A DNA stretch of 64,000 nt from Microbacterium sp. zg-B185 (GTDB lineage: Bacteria > Actinomycetota > Actinomycetes > Actinomycetales > Microbacteriaceae), in assembly GCF_030246885.1 (NCBI RefSeq), contig NZ_CP126739.1, positions 2,046,001 through 2,110,000 of the forward strand, in the 5' to 3' direction. The notes beneath the pieces were generated by a model. That model searched no databases, was not told the origin of the DNA, and was given only the letters and a program-made list of their open reading frames with translations. Positions 55,320-64,000 of this stretch are shown here, in pieces (positions within the stretch are counted from its first letter, which is position 1; every line of letters starts with the position of its first letter). The position numbers and the translations under genes are program-made.

Positions 55320-55556
55320 ATGAACGCACCGAGCGAAGGCATCGCCGACGTCGCGAGCCTCACGTTCGAGCAGGCCCGCGACGAACTGGTGCGCGTGGTC
55401 GCCGAGCTCGAGCAGGGCGCTCCGACCCTCGAGCACTCCCTGGCGCTGTGGGAGCGCGGTGAGGCGCTCGCCGCACGCTGCGAAGAGTGGCTCCTCGGCG
55501 CGAAGCGGCGGCTGGAGGCCGCTCGATCCGGCCCCGTCGAGAACGCGGACGCCTGA
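55320..55556 (+). CDS. xseB: Exodeoxyribonuclease VII small subunit
   Basis: A 78-residue helical protein with the XseB core LTFEQARDELVRVVAELEQGAPTLEHSLALWERGEALAARCE. Several copies bind the XseA coiled coil. The gene follows xseA in the usual order. The ATG is 6 nt after TAGGAT. Confidence 0.95.
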   Translation: MNAPSEGIADVASLTFEQARDELVRVVAELEQGAPTLEHSLALWERGEALAARCEEWLLGAKRRLEAARSGPVENADA

Positions 55557-55569
55557 TGGGGCGCAGCTG

Positions 55570-56226
55570 ATGGCCCACGATCCGAAAGTCGTCGCCGAGC
55601 TCGGGCGCCCGGAGACCCCCGACGAGGCAGCCGCCCGCAAAGCGGAGTCATCCCGCGTGTACCGGGCGAGCCAGAACACCCGTAATCTGATCGCCGCCCT
55701 GCTCGCCACGCTCGCCGTGGTCGCGGTCATCATCTTCGCCGTTCCCCGCGGCGAGCTGCCTCCGCCGCGACCCATCGACGTCGCGGCGATCGCGCAGAAC
55801 ATCGAATCGTCCGAGGGCCGCAGCGTGATCGTGCCCGACGTGCCCGAGGGATGGCTCGTGAACCGCGCGTCCATCGAGGGTGATTCCACGGCGGCCTGGA
55901 CGATCGTCTATGTGCCCGACGAGGCGTCCGGCTTCCTGCGCGTCGCCCAGGGATTCGACGCCGACCCGGCGTGGCCCACGCGCGTTCTGAGCGGAGCATC
56001 GGTCGACTCGACGGTGTCGATCGAAGGCATCGAGTGGGACCGGTACCGTATTCCCGACCCCGCCCGTGCGGGCAACATCTCCGCCGCGCTGAGCACCCAG
56101 GCCGGCGAGGACACCATCCTGATCTACGGCTCGACCGACGACGAGCATCTCGAACTGGCCGCCGCCTCCGTCGCCGACCAGATCCGCGCCCTCCGCGCAG
56201 ACACCGCCGGAAAGGACGCGTCGTGA
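55570..56226 (+). CDS. DUF4245 family membrane-anchored protein
   Basis: 218 residues: a cytoplasmic N-terminus of about 38 residues (EEAAARKAESSRVYRASQNTRN-like, charged), one membrane helix (LIAALLATLAVVAVIIFAV, about 39-57), then an external domain containing PEGWLVNRASI and WTIVYVP. DUF4245 proteins are conserved in actinobacteria beside xseAB and fumC; function is unknown. The ATG at 55570 lies 14 bp after xseB. The stop overlaps the carbonic anhydrase GTG (GTGA). Confidence 0.88.
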   Translation: MAHDPKVVAELGRPETPDEAAARKAESSRVYRASQNTRNLIAALLATLAVVAVIIFAVPRGELPPPRPIDVAAIAQNIESSEGRSVIVPDVPEGWLVNRASIEGDSTAAWTIVYVPDEASGFLRVAQGFDADPAWPTRVLSGASVDSTVSIEGIEWDRYRIPDPARAGNISAALSTQAGEDTILIYGSTDDEHLELAAASVADQIRALRADTAGKDAS

Positions 56227-56876
56227 GCGATCCCACGCCGCTGAAGGCCTGGCAGGAAATGCAGCGCGGCAACGAGCGCTTCGTGGCCGGGGAGCCGCGC
56301 CACCCACGGCAGGACGTCGAGCGACGCACCGAGCTGGCCGCCGGCCAGCGCCCCCGCGCCGCCCTCTTCGGCTGTTCCGACTCCCGGCTGTCGGCCGAGA
56401 TCATCTTCGACAAGGGACTCGGCGACCTGTTCGTCGTGCGCAACGCCGGGCAGGTCATCTCCGACTCGGTGGTCGGCAGCCTGGAGTATGCCGTCGCCGT
56501 GCTGCACGTGCCCCTGATCGTCGTGCTCGGTCACGACGAGTGCGGAGCGGTGGATGCCGCGATCCACAGCGTCGACGCGGATGCTCCTGCGCTGCCACCG
56601 CGGATCTGGCGTCAGATCGCACCGATCGTCCCGGCTGTTCGTCGCGTCCAGCGTGACGCGCGCGAACGCCAACCCGGGTTCGCAGGGCCACTCGACGCCG
56701 AACTGGTCGGCCGTGAGCATCTGCGCGACACGGTGGCCGAGCTGCTGCATTCGTCCGAACTGATCAGCGAGGCCGTCGCCGACGGACGGCTGGCCATCGT
56801 CGGCGCGAACTACCGTCTGGCCGAGGGCACCGCCGTGCCTTCCATCACCATGGGCATCGTCGCCGACGAGGCCTGA
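56223..56876 (+). CDS. Beta-class carbonic anhydrase
   Basis: A 217-residue zinc enzyme interconverting CO2 and bicarbonate. Zinc ligands Cys51 (GCSDSR), His104 and Cys107 (LGHDECGAV) and the Asp53/Arg55 catalytic dyad are all present. Soluble, no signal peptide. The GTG at 56223 overlaps the DUF4245 stop by 4 bp, so it is translationally coupled; the open frame upstream is a shadow. fumC follows 28 bp later with its own ribosome site. Confidence 0.95.
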   Translation: MSDPTPLKAWQEMQRGNERFVAGEPRHPRQDVERRTELAAGQRPRAALFGCSDSRLSAEIIFDKGLGDLFVVRNAGQVISDSVVGSLEYAVAVLHVPLIVVLGHDECGAVDAAIHSVDADAPALPPRIWRQIAPIVPAVRRVQRDARERQPGFAGPLDAELVGREHLRDTVAELLHSSELISEAVADGRLAIVGANYRLAEGTAVPSITMGIVADEA

Positions 56877-56904
56877 ACACAGTCCGATCTGGAGGAACGA
56901 CGAC

Positions 56905-58299
56905 GTGACCGACATCGAGTACCGCATCGAGCACGACACCATGGGCGAAGTGCGCGTGCCCAAGGATGCCCTGTATGCGGCACAGACGCAGCGTGCCGTC
57001 GAGAACTTCCCGATCTCCGGAGACGCGCTCGACCCGGCGCAGATCGTCGCGCTCGCCCGGATCAAGAAGGCGGCGGCGCTGGCCAACAAGGAGCTGGGCA
57101 CCCTCGACCCGACCATCGCCGACGCGATCGCACGCGCGGCGGACCGCATCATCGCGGGCGAGTACGCCGACCAGTTCCCGATCGACGTGTACCAGACCGG
57201 CAGCGGCACGTCCTCGAACATGAACATGAACGAGGTGCTGGCCACCCTCGCCACCGGCGACCTCGGTTCGCCCGTGCACCCCAACGATCACGTGAACGCG
57301 TCGCAGTCCTCCAACGACGTCTTCCCGACGTCGGTGCACCTGGCGGTGACGCAGGAGCTGATCGATGACCTGATCCCCGCCCTGGACCACCTCGCGGTCG
57401 CGTTCGAGACGAAGGCCGCGGCCTGGAGCGATGTCGTGAAGTCCGGGCGCACCCACCTGATGGACGCGACCCCGGTCACGCTCGGTCAGGAGTTCGGCGG
57501 ATACGCACGCCAGATGCGTCTCGGGATCGAACGCGTCCAGTCCGTCCTCCCCCGCGTCGCAGAGGTGCCGCTGGGCGGCACCGCCGTAGGGACCGGCATC
57601 AACACCCCGCTCGGCTTTCCGCAGCGCGTGATCGAGCTCATCGTGGCCGACACGGAACTGCCCATCACGGAGGCGAAGGATCACTTCGAGGCGCAGGCCA
57701 ACCGTGACGGCCTGGTCGAGGCATCCGGCGCGCTGCGCACGATCGCCGTCTCGCTGACCAAGATCAACAACGACATCCGCTGGATGGGTTCGGGACCGAA
57801 CACCGGCCTGGGCGAGCTGCACATCCCGGATCTGCAGCCGGGCTCCTCGATCATGCCCGGCAAGGTCAACCCGGTGGTCCCCGAGGCGGCGTTGATGGTC
57901 TGCGCGCGCGTGATCGGAAACGACGCCACGGTGGCGTGGGCCGGCGCCTCCGGATCGTTCGAGCTGAATGTCGCGATCCCGGTGATGGGCACCGCCCTGC
58001 TGGAGTCCATCCGCCTGCTCGCCAACACCATGCGGGTGCTCGCGGACAAGACGATTGACGGGCTCGAAGCCAATGTGGAGCGCGCCGCCGCGTACGCGGG
58101 CATGTCCCCGTCGATCGTGACCCCGCTCAACAAGCTGATCGGCTACGAGGCCGCCGCGAAGATCGCCAAGCATTCCGTGGCGAAGGGCATCACGGTGCGT
58201 GAGGCCGTCATCGAGCTGGGCTATGTCGATCGCGGTGAGCTGACCCTGCAGCAGCTGGACGACAAGCTCGACCTGCTCTCGATGACCCACCCGGGCTGA
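56905..58299 (+). CDS. fumC: Fumarate hydratase, class II
   Basis: A 464-residue homotetrameric fumarase of the TCA cycle. Motifs are [65 protein letters not shown] and the superfamily signature [11 protein letters not shown]. The GTG at 56905 has GGAGGAACGA upstream. It is probably the end of the xseA-xseB-DUF4245-carbonic anhydrase-fumC unit. Confidence 0.97.
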   Translation: MTDIEYRIEHDTMGEVRVPKDALYAAQTQRAVENFPISGDALDPAQIVALARIKKAAALANKELGTLDPTIADAIARAADRIIAGEYADQFPIDVYQTGSGTSSNMNMNEVLATLATGDLGSPVHPNDHVNASQSSNDVFPTSVHLAVTQELIDDLIPALDHLAVAFETKAAAWSDVVKSGRTHLMDATPVTLGQEFGGYARQMRLGIERVQSVLPRVAEVPLGGTAVGTGINTPLGFPQRVIELIVADTELPITEAKDHFEAQANRDGLVEASGALRTIAVSLTKINNDIRWMGSGPNTGLGELHIPDLQPGSSIMPGKVNPVVPEAALMVCARVIGNDATVAWAGASGSFELNVAIPVMGTALLESIRLLANTMRVLADKTIDGLEANVERAAAYAGMSPSIVTPLNKLIGYEAAAKIAKHSVAKGITVREAVIELGYVDRGELTLQQLDDKLDLLSMTHPG

Positions 58300-58334
58300 T
58301 CAGCCGAAGACCCCCGCTGGTGTCGCTTCAGCGC

Positions 58335-58340
58335 GATAAT
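58335..58340 (+). promoter_or_regulatory. Histidine kinase -10 box
   Basis: GATAAT ends 6 nt before the GTG at 58347, so the kinase-regulator message is predicted leaderless and this start is favoured. Confidence 0.5.
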
Positions 58341-58346
58341 CGGGGG

Positions 58347-59864
58347 GTGGCTCGCGCGACCCGACCGCTTTCGGCCCGCACTCGGATTCTGGGTGCGATC
58401 CTCGCTGTCGCCTGCGTCGGCCTGGCCGTCGTGGGCAGTGTGACGTTCATGGTGCAGCGCGAGCGGGTGCTGGCGGAGGTCCAAGACCGCCTCACCGCGC
58501 AGGTGGCCCGACTGCATACGGTCGCCGATGACGATGCGGGCGCAGCGGATGCCGGCGGCTCGGGCACCGCGACGGCCAGCGAGCCACTCGATATCGACGC
58601 CTTCACATCGGTCGAGGAGTATCTGCACGCGGCCGTCGCGCGCCTGGTCCCCGCCCGCAACGAGGGCGCGGTGGCGATCGTGGATGGCAAGGCGCGCTTC
58701 CGGCCGTCGACCCTGTCGGGCTTCGACATCTCCACGAACGACCAGCTGATCCAGCGGGTGATCGACGACATCGAACGCGAGGGCGAGACGGTCATCGGCA
58801 CCGTCGCCACCGACCAGGGATCACTGCGGTACATCGCGATCCCGGTGACGATGGCAGGCGACGCGGAGACCGGCATCTACGTCCGCGCCGTGGACCTCGG
58901 AGCCGAGCTGGCGCCGGTGACGGCGGCGATCACGACGTATTCGATCGCGGCTGTCGCCGTGCTCATCGCGATCGGGGTCGTCGGCTGGTTCGTCGCGGGC
59001 CGCCTGCTCTCCCCGATCCGCGATCTGCGGGATGCGGCCGACGCGGTGACGCTCGATGACCTGTCCGCGCGGCTGTCGCCCCAGGGCAACGACGACATCT
59101 CCGACCTCACCCGCACCGTCAACTCCATGCTGGACCGGCTGGAAGGCTCGGTCGACGTGCAGCGCCAGCTGCTGGACGACGTGCGCCACGAGCTGAAGAC
59201 ACCCATCACGATCGTGCGAGGGCACCTCGAGCTGATGAACCCCGGTGACGCGGCCGACGTCGCCAGCACCCGCCAGATCAGCATGGCCGAGCTGGACCGG
59301 CTGACGCGGCTGGTCGATGACATCGATCTGCTCGCCACCGTCGAGGGCGACGGTTTCACCATGACCGATGTGGATCTGGCCGCCCTCACCGCCCGCATCG
59401 GGGAGCTGGTCTCCGTCATCCCCGACCACGAGTGGAGCGTGGAGGCGCGGGCCGAGGGGCACATCCACGGCGACGAGGATCGTCTTCTGCAGGCATGGCT
59501 GCAGCTGGCAGACAACGCGGCGAAATACACCCCGACCGGCTCCGCCATCCAGCTGGGCAGTCGGCTGGACCAGTCCGGTGCTCAGCTGTGGGTCACCGAC
59601 CACGGCCCCGGCATCCCGCCCGCGCTGCGCCACCGCATCTTCCGCCGTTTCGATCGGGCCCACGGCAAACGGTCGGTGGGCGGCTCCGGCCTCGGACTGG
59701 CCATCGTCGACGCGATCGCGAAGGGACATGGCGGGCTCTGCACGGTCACGGACACTCCCGGCGGCGGCGCGACCTTCACGATCTCCCTTCCGCTGCCCAC
59801 GAGCGAGCTGCCGGCGCCGATCCGCGCCGGAGATGTGGTTCTGCAGAGGGAGGCGGCAGGATGA
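58347..59864 (+). CDS. Sensor histidine kinase
   Basis: A 505-residue membrane sensor. TM1 is near residues 15-35, the external sensing region is about residues 36-190, and TM2 about 195-218. HAMP follows (RLLSPIRDLRDAADAV), then HisKA with DDVRHELKTPITIVRGH (phospho-acceptor His) and the ATPase domain with N box LADNAAKYT, G1 TDHGPGIP and G2 GGSGLGLAI. The external domain has an Ala/Gly/Asp-rich loop and no recognised ligand motif. The start at GTG 58347 rests on the GATAAT spacing; a GTG 27 nt upstream has less support. The stop overlaps the regulator's ATG (ATGA). Confidence 0.93.
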   Translation: MARATRPLSARTRILGAILAVACVGLAVVGSVTFMVQRERVLAEVQDRLTAQVARLHTVADDDAGAADAGGSGTATASEPLDIDAFTSVEEYLHAAVARLVPARNEGAVAIVDGKARFRPSTLSGFDISTNDQLIQRVIDDIEREGETVIGTVATDQGSLRYIAIPVTMAGDAETGIYVRAVDLGAELAPVTAAITTYSIAAVAVLIAIGVVGWFVAGRLLSPIRDLRDAADAVTLDDLSARLSPQGNDDISDLTRTVNSMLDRLEGSVDVQRQLLDDVRHELKTPITIVRGHLELMNPGDAADVASTRQISMAELDRLTRLVDDIDLLATVEGDGFTMTDVDLAALTARIGELVSVIPDHEWSVEARAEGHIHGDEDRLLQAWLQLADNAAKYTPTGSAIQLGSRLDQSGAQLWVTDHGPGIPPALRHRIFRRFDRAHGKRSVGGSGLGLAIVDAIAKGHGGLCTVTDTPGGGATFTISLPLPTSELPAPIRAGDVVLQREAAG

Positions 59865-60517
59865 CGAAGATCCTCATCGTCGAAGACGAGCCGCGGATCG
59901 CCGATTTCGTCAGTCGTGGTCTGGAAGCGGCCGGCTACATCACGGTGATCGTCGAGGACGGCGCAGAGGCGCTCGAGCGCGGCCTCGGCGACGATATCGA
60001 CCTGGTGCTTCTGGATGTCGGCCTGCCCACGATGGACGGTTTCGAAGTCCTCCGTCAGATGCGCGCGCAGGGCTCCAACGTTCCGGTGATCATGCTGACG
60101 GCCCGCTCCAGCACCCGCGACACGGTCGAGGGATTGGATGCCGGAGCGAACGACTACGTGTCCAAACCGTTCCCGTTCGAGGAGTTGCTCGCACGGGTCC
60201 GCTCACGTCTGCGCGAGAGCACGACCAGCGTCGGCGTGGCCGTCTCGCACGGCGACGTCGCGCTGGACATCCTGTCGCGCCGTGCCACGGTCGGGGACCG
60301 CGAGGTCGAGCTGTCTGCGCGGGAGTTCGCGCTGGCGGAGCAGTTCCTGCGCAGCCCCGGCCGCGTGCTCAGCCGTGAGCAGCTGCTCAGCAGCGTGTGG
60401 GGCCTGGATTTCGACCCCGGCTCCAACGTCGTGGACGTGTACGTGCGATACCTGCGGGGCAAGCTCGGCGCGGCCCACATCGTCACGGTGCGCGGCGCCG
60501 GCTACCGTTGGGAGTGA
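59861..60517 (+). CDS. OmpR-family response regulator
   Basis: 218 residues. The receiver domain has acidic residues Glu8/Asp9, phospho-acceptor Asp52 (LVLLDVGLP), the conserved Thr in MLTAR and Lys in YVSKPF. The C-terminal winged helix (about residues 125-218) has SAREFALAEQFLRSPGRVLSREQLL and NVVDVYVRYLRGKL. It is the partner of the kinase, translated from an overlapping start. Target genes are unknown. A strong hairpin 20 bp after the stop ends the unit. Confidence 0.95.
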   Translation: MTKILIVEDEPRIADFVSRGLEAAGYITVIVEDGAEALERGLGDDIDLVLLDVGLPTMDGFEVLRQMRAQGSNVPVIMLTARSSTRDTVEGLDAGANDYVSKPFPFEELLARVRSRLRESTTSVGVAVSHGDVALDILSRRATVGDREVELSAREFALAEQFLRSPGRVLSREQLLSSVWGLDFDPGSNVVDVYVRYLRGKLGAAHIVTVRGAGYRWE

Positions 60518-60537
60518 CTCCCCCTCCGGGACGAAGA

Positions 60538-60567
60538 AGCCCCCGGTGTTGGGGGACACCGGGGGCT
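60538..60567. terminator. Terminator hairpin after the two-component genes
   Basis: AGCCCCCGGTGT (60538-60549) and ACACCGGGGGCT (60556-60567) form a perfect 12-bp stem with a TGGGGG loop. No T-run follows; the stem is very stable. Confidence 0.7.
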
Positions 60568-60579
60568 GGGAGGAGAGAC

Positions 60580-60596
60580 CGGCTTGGGGGAAGCCG
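60580..60596. repeat. Second tandem hairpin with GGGGG loop
   Basis: CGGCTT (60580-60585) and AAGCCG (60591-60596) pair around a GGGGG loop, 12 bp after the first hairpin. Confidence 0.5.
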
Positions 60597-60601
60597 ACCA
60601 G

Positions 60602-60635
60602 GCAATCGCGTCAGCCTGGGGGAACGCGCGATTGC
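60602..60635. repeat. Third tandem hairpin, overlapping the 3' end of the secreted-protein gene
   Basis: GCAATCGCG (60602-60610) and CGCGATTGC (60627-60635) are exact inverse copies; the loop contains CTGGGGGAA. It spans the stop codon of the convergent gene at 60611. Confidence 0.5.
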
Positions 60636-61210
60636 TCTCTCTTCAATCCGGACATCGACCCAGAAAGGTCGTCTCCGGACGGGTTACCCGATCGGGCGGG
60701 AATCTGTGGGTCCGGGCGAGTGCCGACGCGCGGCTCCGGACGGTCGTGACGATCCGGTGCGGTTCCGCGCTCGTTCTCGAGCCTGATCGTGAGCTGCGCG
60801 ATCCACGCCTCGGTGCGTGCGGGCGTCCATCCCCGCTGCTCCGCCCAGGCGCGCACGGCATCCCACGATCCGGATGCCGCCACTGCTGCGGCCAGTTCGG
60901 CCTCCAGCTGCGCGGAAGGCTCGCCCGCGGGTGTCTGCGGAATCACGGGGGCCGCGACCTCCTGGGGGTCCGGCGCAGGAACCGTCTCCGGCTCGGCGGG
61001 CAGCGTCACCACCGGCGCCGCCGTGGACGCGCTGGGTGCCGGCGTCGGCACAGCCGCGGGCAGGGGCACGATGACCGGACGGGCGCCGATGGGGGCGCCG
61101 GCGGAATCGGCGAGGGCGACCGTGGTACTGATGGCCACCAGGCACACCACGGCAACGCTCGCAGCGACCGTGGCCATGCCACCGATCGCAAGACGCGTCA
61201 GACCGTCCAC
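60611..61210 (-). CDS. Secreted or membrane-anchored protein with Pro/Ala-rich linker
   Basis: A 199-residue protein of unknown function. The N-terminal hydrophobic segment (about residues 12-34, GGMATVAASVAVVCLVAI) ends in an Ala-Asp-Ser-Ala site that fits either a signal peptide or an anchor. A Pro/Ala/Thr/Val-rich linker (about 40-100) follows, then a helical part (AQLEAELAAAVAASGSWDAVRAWAEQRGW, about 102-145) and a charged Pro/Arg-rich tail. The GTG at 61210 is preferred: AGAGGA lies 6 nt upstream and GATAGT (61249-61244) is a fitting -10. The ATG at 61252 would put 14 polar residues before the signal segment. It converges with the response regulator. Confidence 0.65.
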   Translation of the reverse strand: MDGLTRLAIGGMATVAASVAVVCLVAISTTVALADSAGAPIGARPVIVPLPAAVPTPAPSASTAAPVVTLPAEPETVPAPDPQEVAAPVIPQTPAGEPSAQLEAELAAAVAASGSWDAVRAWAEQRGWTPARTEAWIAQLTIRLENERGTAPDRHDRPEPRVGTRPDPQIPARSGNPSGDDLSGSMSGLKREQSRVPPG

Positions 61211-61290
61211 GTGCCATCCTCTGTTCGCGCGCGGTTCTCGCGCACTATCCATGGTGTCAGACCGTGATGAGCAGAAGAGGAGATACGCAT

Positions 61291-61350
61291 GAGACTCTTC
61301 TCATGTGCGGGGTCGGGACGTGGGGTCCCGGCCCCGCACAGGAGAGTCTC
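61291..61350. terminator. Long interrupted hairpin after phoH2
   Basis: Nested arms pair around 61320-61324: GAGACTC/GAGTCTC (61291-61297, 61344-61350), TGTGCGGGG/CCCCGCACA (61304-61312, 61332-61340) and CGGGAC/GTCCCG (61314-61319, 61325-61330). It starts 11 bp past the phoH2 stop. As a terminator it ends phoH2 on the minus strand. Confidence 0.7.
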
Positions 61351-61360
61351 GGTCAGCGCG

Positions 61361-62716
61361 TCAGGCCAGTTCCCCGGCCTCGAGCAGGTCGGTGACCAGA
61401 GCGGCGATGGCGGAGCGCTCCGAGCGGACGAGCGTGACGTGCCCGAACAGGTCGTGGCCCTTGAGCGTTTCGATCACCGACGCGACGCCGTCGTGGCGGC
61501 CCACGCGCAGGTTGTCGCGCTGGCCGACATCGTGCGTCAGCACGACCCGCGAGTTCTGACCCATCCGGCTCAGAACCGTCAGGAGCACGTTGCGCTCGAG
61601 CGATTGCGCCTCATCGACGATCACGAAGGAATCGTGCAGCGAACGTCCGCGGATGTGCGTCAGCGGCATGACCTCGAGCAGGCCGCGCTGGATGACCTCT
61701 TCGACGACGTTGCCGGAGACCACCGACCCCAGGGTGTCGAACACGGCCTGACCCCACGGGTTCATCTTCTCCCCCTGATCACCCGGCAGGTACCCGAGTT
61801 CCTGACCGCCGACGGCGTACAGGGGGCGGAACACGATGATCTTGCGTTGCTGCTGGCGCTCCAGGACCGATTCCAGTCCCGCGCACAGTGCGAGCGCGGA
61901 CTTGCCGGTTCCGGCCCGGCCGCCCAGCGACACGATCCCCACGTCGGGATCCAGCAGCAGGTCGATCGCGATGCGCTGCTCGGCCGAACGCCCATGCAAC
62001 CCGAACACGTCCCGGTCGCCGCGCACGAGGCGGTACTGGCCCTCGCCCGTGACACGGCCCAGCGCGGAGCCGCGTTCGGAGTGGATGATCAGACCGGTGT
62101 TGACCGGAAGGCCGCGTACCTCGTCGCCCGATGCGATCTCGCTCTCGTACAGGTCGCTGATGTCGTCCCCGGTGACGTCGATGGTGGCGATTCCGGTCCA
62201 CCCGGAGTCCACCGCCTGCTCGGCCAGATACTCCTCGGCGGTGATCCCGAGTGAGGCGGCTTTCACACGCATGGGCAGGTCCTTGGACACGATCGTGACC
62301 TGCTGCCCGTCCTGGGCCAGATGCATGGCGACGGCGAGTATGCGACTGTCGTTGTCGCCCAGCCGCATGCCGGAGGGCAGCACACCGGCGTCGGTGTTGT
62401 TCAGTTCGACGCGCAGCGTGCCGTCTTCGCCCACCGGGACGGGGAAGTCGAGCCTGCCGTGCTCCACGCGCAGTTCGTCCAGGTGTCGGAGCGCCTGTCG
62501 CGCGAAGTACCCGATCTCCGGGTCGTGCCGCTTGCCCTCGAGTTCGGTGACCACCACGACCGGAATCACGACATCGTGCTCGGCGAAGCGGAAGAACGCC
62601 CGCGGATCGCTCAAGAGCACGGAGGTGTCCAGGACGTACGTGCGCAGGTCTTCCGACTGCTCGCCGACCTCGTCGAAATCCTGACGGTGCTGCTGCTCTG
62701 GTGCTCGTGTGGTCAC
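61361..62716 (-). CDS. PIN-PhoH fusion protein (PhoH2-type ribonuclease/helicase)
   Basis: 451 residues. The N-terminal PIN domain (about residues 22-150) has acidic residues in [20 protein letters not shown] and [12 protein letters not shown] linker leads to the C-terminal PhoH ATPase with Walker [14 protein letters not shown] (near 266), Walker [12 protein letters not shown] and a sensor in [16 protein letters not shown]. Mycobacterial PhoH2 is a sequence-specific RNA helicase and ribonuclease. The GTG at 62716 has GGGAG 6 nt upstream. An antitoxin-like small gene, as found upstream of mycobacterial phoH2 (phoAT), is not evident in the 194-bp gap, which holds an 11-bp direct repeat. Confidence 0.93.
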   Translation of the reverse strand: MTTRAPEQQHRQDFDEVGEQSEDLRTYVLDTSVLLSDPRAFFRFAEHDVVIPVVVVTELEGKRHDPEIGYFARQALRHLDELRVEHGRLDFPVPVGEDGTLRVELNNTDAGVLPSGMRLGDNDSRILAVAMHLAQDGQQVTIVSKDLPMRVKAASLGITAEEYLAEQAVDSGWTGIATIDVTGDDISDLYESEIASGDEVRGLPVNTGLIIHSERGSALGRVTGEGQYRLVRGDRDVFGLHGRSAEQRIAIDLLLDPDVGIVSLGGRAGTGKSALALCAGLESVLERQQQRKIIVFRPLYAVGGQELGYLPGDQGEKMNPWGQAVFDTLGSVVSGNVVEEVIQRGLLEVMPLTHIRGRSLHDSFVIVDEAQSLERNVLLTVLSRMGQNSRVVLTHDVGQRDNLRVGRHDGVASVIETLKGHDLFGHVTLVRSERSAIAALVTDLLEAGELA

Positions 62717-62750
62717 AACCCACTCCCGACCCGGGTGGGATCACCCGGCA

Positions 62751-62779
62751 GTCACGAGTCGACCAGGGGTCACGAGTCG
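62751..62779. repeat. 11-bp direct repeat upstream of phoH2
   Basis: GTCACGAGTCG occurs at 62751-62761 and 62769-62779, an 18-bp period. It lies 35-63 bp upstream of the phoH2 GTG, in its promoter region. Confidence 0.55.
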
Positions 62780-62910
62780 CGATCCGTGAGGCCGACCCGA
62801 CCGGGCACCTTGCCCGATGACTGAACGCTACGACCGGCGAAACGACAGTCCCGTCACCGACACGCTGCGCGATGTTGCGGCCGGATGAATTCCGTGTGGC
62901 CGGGGAGTGC

Positions 62911-64000
62911 TCACCACGCCCGAGCGGACGAGAACGCAGCCAGCGCGTCACCGAACAGGCGGAGTGTGTCCGCACCGGTGCCGACGTGCGGCGAGACGCG
63001 GATCTGGCCGGAGCGGACGGTGACGGTGATGCCGTGGTTGGCCAGGGACGCCGCCAGCGGACCGACATCCTGCGGTGCGGGTGCGAGGGTGACGATGCCA
63101 GCGCGACGCTGCGGATCGCGCGGCGTGACGACCGGGATGTCGTAGCGGTCGGCGAAGAAGATGACGTCGGCGGCGCGCTCGGACAGCTCTGCGTCGATGC
63201 GTGCGATGCCCACGCCGCTGACGTGACGCAGCGCGGTCGCCAGCCGCGATGCCGCGAGCGCGTCGGGTCTGCTCACCGCGAACGCCTGGGCGGATGCCGC
63301 AGGCTGAGGCACGATGTCCAGCGGCAGGTCGCCGTCCACTCCGGCCCAGCCGGACAGGACGGGGGTGATCCGTTCGAGTGCCCGTTCGCCGTACCAGGCG
63401 AACGAGGCGCCGCGGCCGGCTCGCAGCCACTTGTAGCCGTTGACGCAGACCACGTCGGCGGCCGCGTAGTCCGCATCGACGGCGCCGAAACCCTGCATCG
63501 CGTCGACGATGAGGAGCCGGTCGCCGAGCACCTCGCGCAGCGCGGTGAGGTCGGTGCGGTAACCGGTGCGGAAGTCGACCAGGCTCACCGCCAGAGCGCG
63601 CGTGTCGTCGGTGAGCGCGTCGCGGACGAGATCGGGCGTGACGAACCCGTCGGCCGGCTCAAGCCACTGCAGGTCGAGCAAGCCGAGCGCGTCCGCGGCC
63701 CGCGTGGCGGTGACGGTGAGGCTCGGGAACTCCGCTCGCGAGAGCATCAGCGCACCGGAGAGCCCGTAGATGGCGTGCATCAGACCGTGCGTGGTGGACG
63801 GTTGGAGCACGACCTGCTCCGCGTCCGCAGCGAGCAGCCCCGCGGCCAGCTCTCGTGCCTGCAGCAGGTGCTCGCCGACCAGATCGAAGCCGGCGCGTCG
63901 ACCCGAGCCGAGCAGCTCGGCATCGGCTCGGACCTCGTCGCGCACCGCCGGCGACAGCGGCCCGTACGCGGCCCAGTCCAGATAACCGGGTTCGGCGTCG
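62911..64000 (-). CDS. Class V aminotransferase-fold PLP enzyme, 5' end outside window
   Basis: Partial: the C-terminal 363 codons or so are visible and the frame is open to the window edge, so the start lies beyond base 64000. Fold-type I PLP features are QPSTTHGLMHAIYG (PLP phosphate region), LLIVDAMQGFGAVDADY (PLP Asp and Gln) and DVVCVNGYKWLRAGRG (Schiff-base Lys). There is no catalytic-Cys loop of cysteine desulfurases at the C-terminus, so it is more likely an aminotransferase, kynureninase-like or isopenicillin-epimerase-like family member. The substrate is unknown. Confidence 0.85.
   Translation of the reverse strand, partial: DAEPGYLDWAAYGPLSPAVRDEVRADAELLGSGRRAGFDLVGEHLLQARELAAGLLAADAEQVVLQPSTTHGLMHAIYGLSGALMLSRAEFPSLTVTATRAADALGLLDLQWLEPADGFVTPDLVRDALTDDTRALAVSLVDFRTGYRTDLTALREVLGDRLLIVDAMQGFGAVDADYAAADVVCVNGYKWLRAGRGASFAWYGERALERITPVLSGWAGVDGDLPLDIVPQPAASAQAFAVSRPDALAASRLATALRHVSGVGIARIDAELSERAADVIFFADRYDIPVVTPRDPQRRAGIVTLAPAPQDVGPLAASLANHGITVTVRSGQIRVSPHVGTGADTLRLFGDALAAFSSARAW

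Overview
The window is a 64 kb chromosomal stretch from a high-G+C actinobacterium, close to 70 % G+C by eye. Gene content points to Microbacteriaceae, most likely Microbacterium or a near relative. The supporting signs are a succinylase-type dap gene set, a plant-type 7Fe ferredoxin next to dapC, a glycine-riboswitch gcvTHP operon, nadABC with a Nudix-type regulator, DUF4245 and DUF6264 proteins, a PIN-PhoH fusion, and very frequent leaderless promoters of the form TANNNT-6 nt-start codon. No rRNA, tRNA, CRISPR array, prophage or insertion sequence was found. This is mostly core genome.

Layout. 1-4.1 kb: a truncated GT-C glycosyltransferase, dapE, and divergently dapD and ppk2. 4.2-8.7 kb: gltA, dapC, fdxA, a small membrane protein and azlCD. 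8.7-10.6 kb: typA. 10.8-17.9 kb: an oligopeptide ABC transporter (binding protein, two permeases, fused double ATPase), interrupted by an oppositely oriented PH-domain gene. 18-20.2 kb: a CPBP protease and a nuclease-like gene flanked by two related long palindromes. 20.2-24.9 kb: gcvP-gcvH-gcvT under a tandem glycine riboswitch. 25-26.1 kb: a MarP-like membrane serine protease. 26.3-33.1 kb: nrtR-nadA-nadB-nadC-nadS and a GT2 glycosyltransferase in one overlapping operon. 33.1-38.8 kb: transporters and membrane proteins. 38.9-43.8 kb: a 41-residue Cys-rich peptide, a Nei/Fpg glycosylase, an HtrA-like protease, a phosphoesterase, gdhA and ridA. 43.9-49.2 kb: ychF, a methyltransferase, a DnaQ-like exonuclease, a VOC/AraC pair and rmuC. 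49.4-58.3 kb: glpX, fbaA, a MOSC protein, DUF6264-ispH, xseAB, DUF4245, a carbonic anhydrase and fumC. 58.3-64 kb: a two-component system, a secreted protein, phoH2 and a truncated PLP enzyme.

Functionally the window covers diaminopimelate/lysine synthesis (dapC, D, E), TCA and gluconeogenic steps (gltA, fumC, glpX, fbaA), de novo NAD synthesis with its own Fe-S cysteine desulfurase, glycine cleavage, ammonium assimilation, isoprenoid synthesis (ispH), and DNA maintenance (nei, xseAB, rmuC, dnaQ-like).

The most interesting signals are: (i) a strongly over-represented octamer GGATGCCG/CGGCATCC throughout the window; (ii) a nuclease-like gene bracketed by two copies of a GAGACTGCAAC palindrome, one of which supplies the gene's C-terminus and stop codon; (iii) an apparently non-contiguous peptide-transporter operon; (iv) a leaderless, Cys-rich micropeptide; (v) upstream stop codons reused as -10 promoter hexamers; (vi) a 9-bp tandem repeat array and a divergent dapE/dapD promoter centred on a palindrome. 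Start codons were chosen from ribosome-binding sites or from the leaderless spacing rule, and several differ from the longest open frame.
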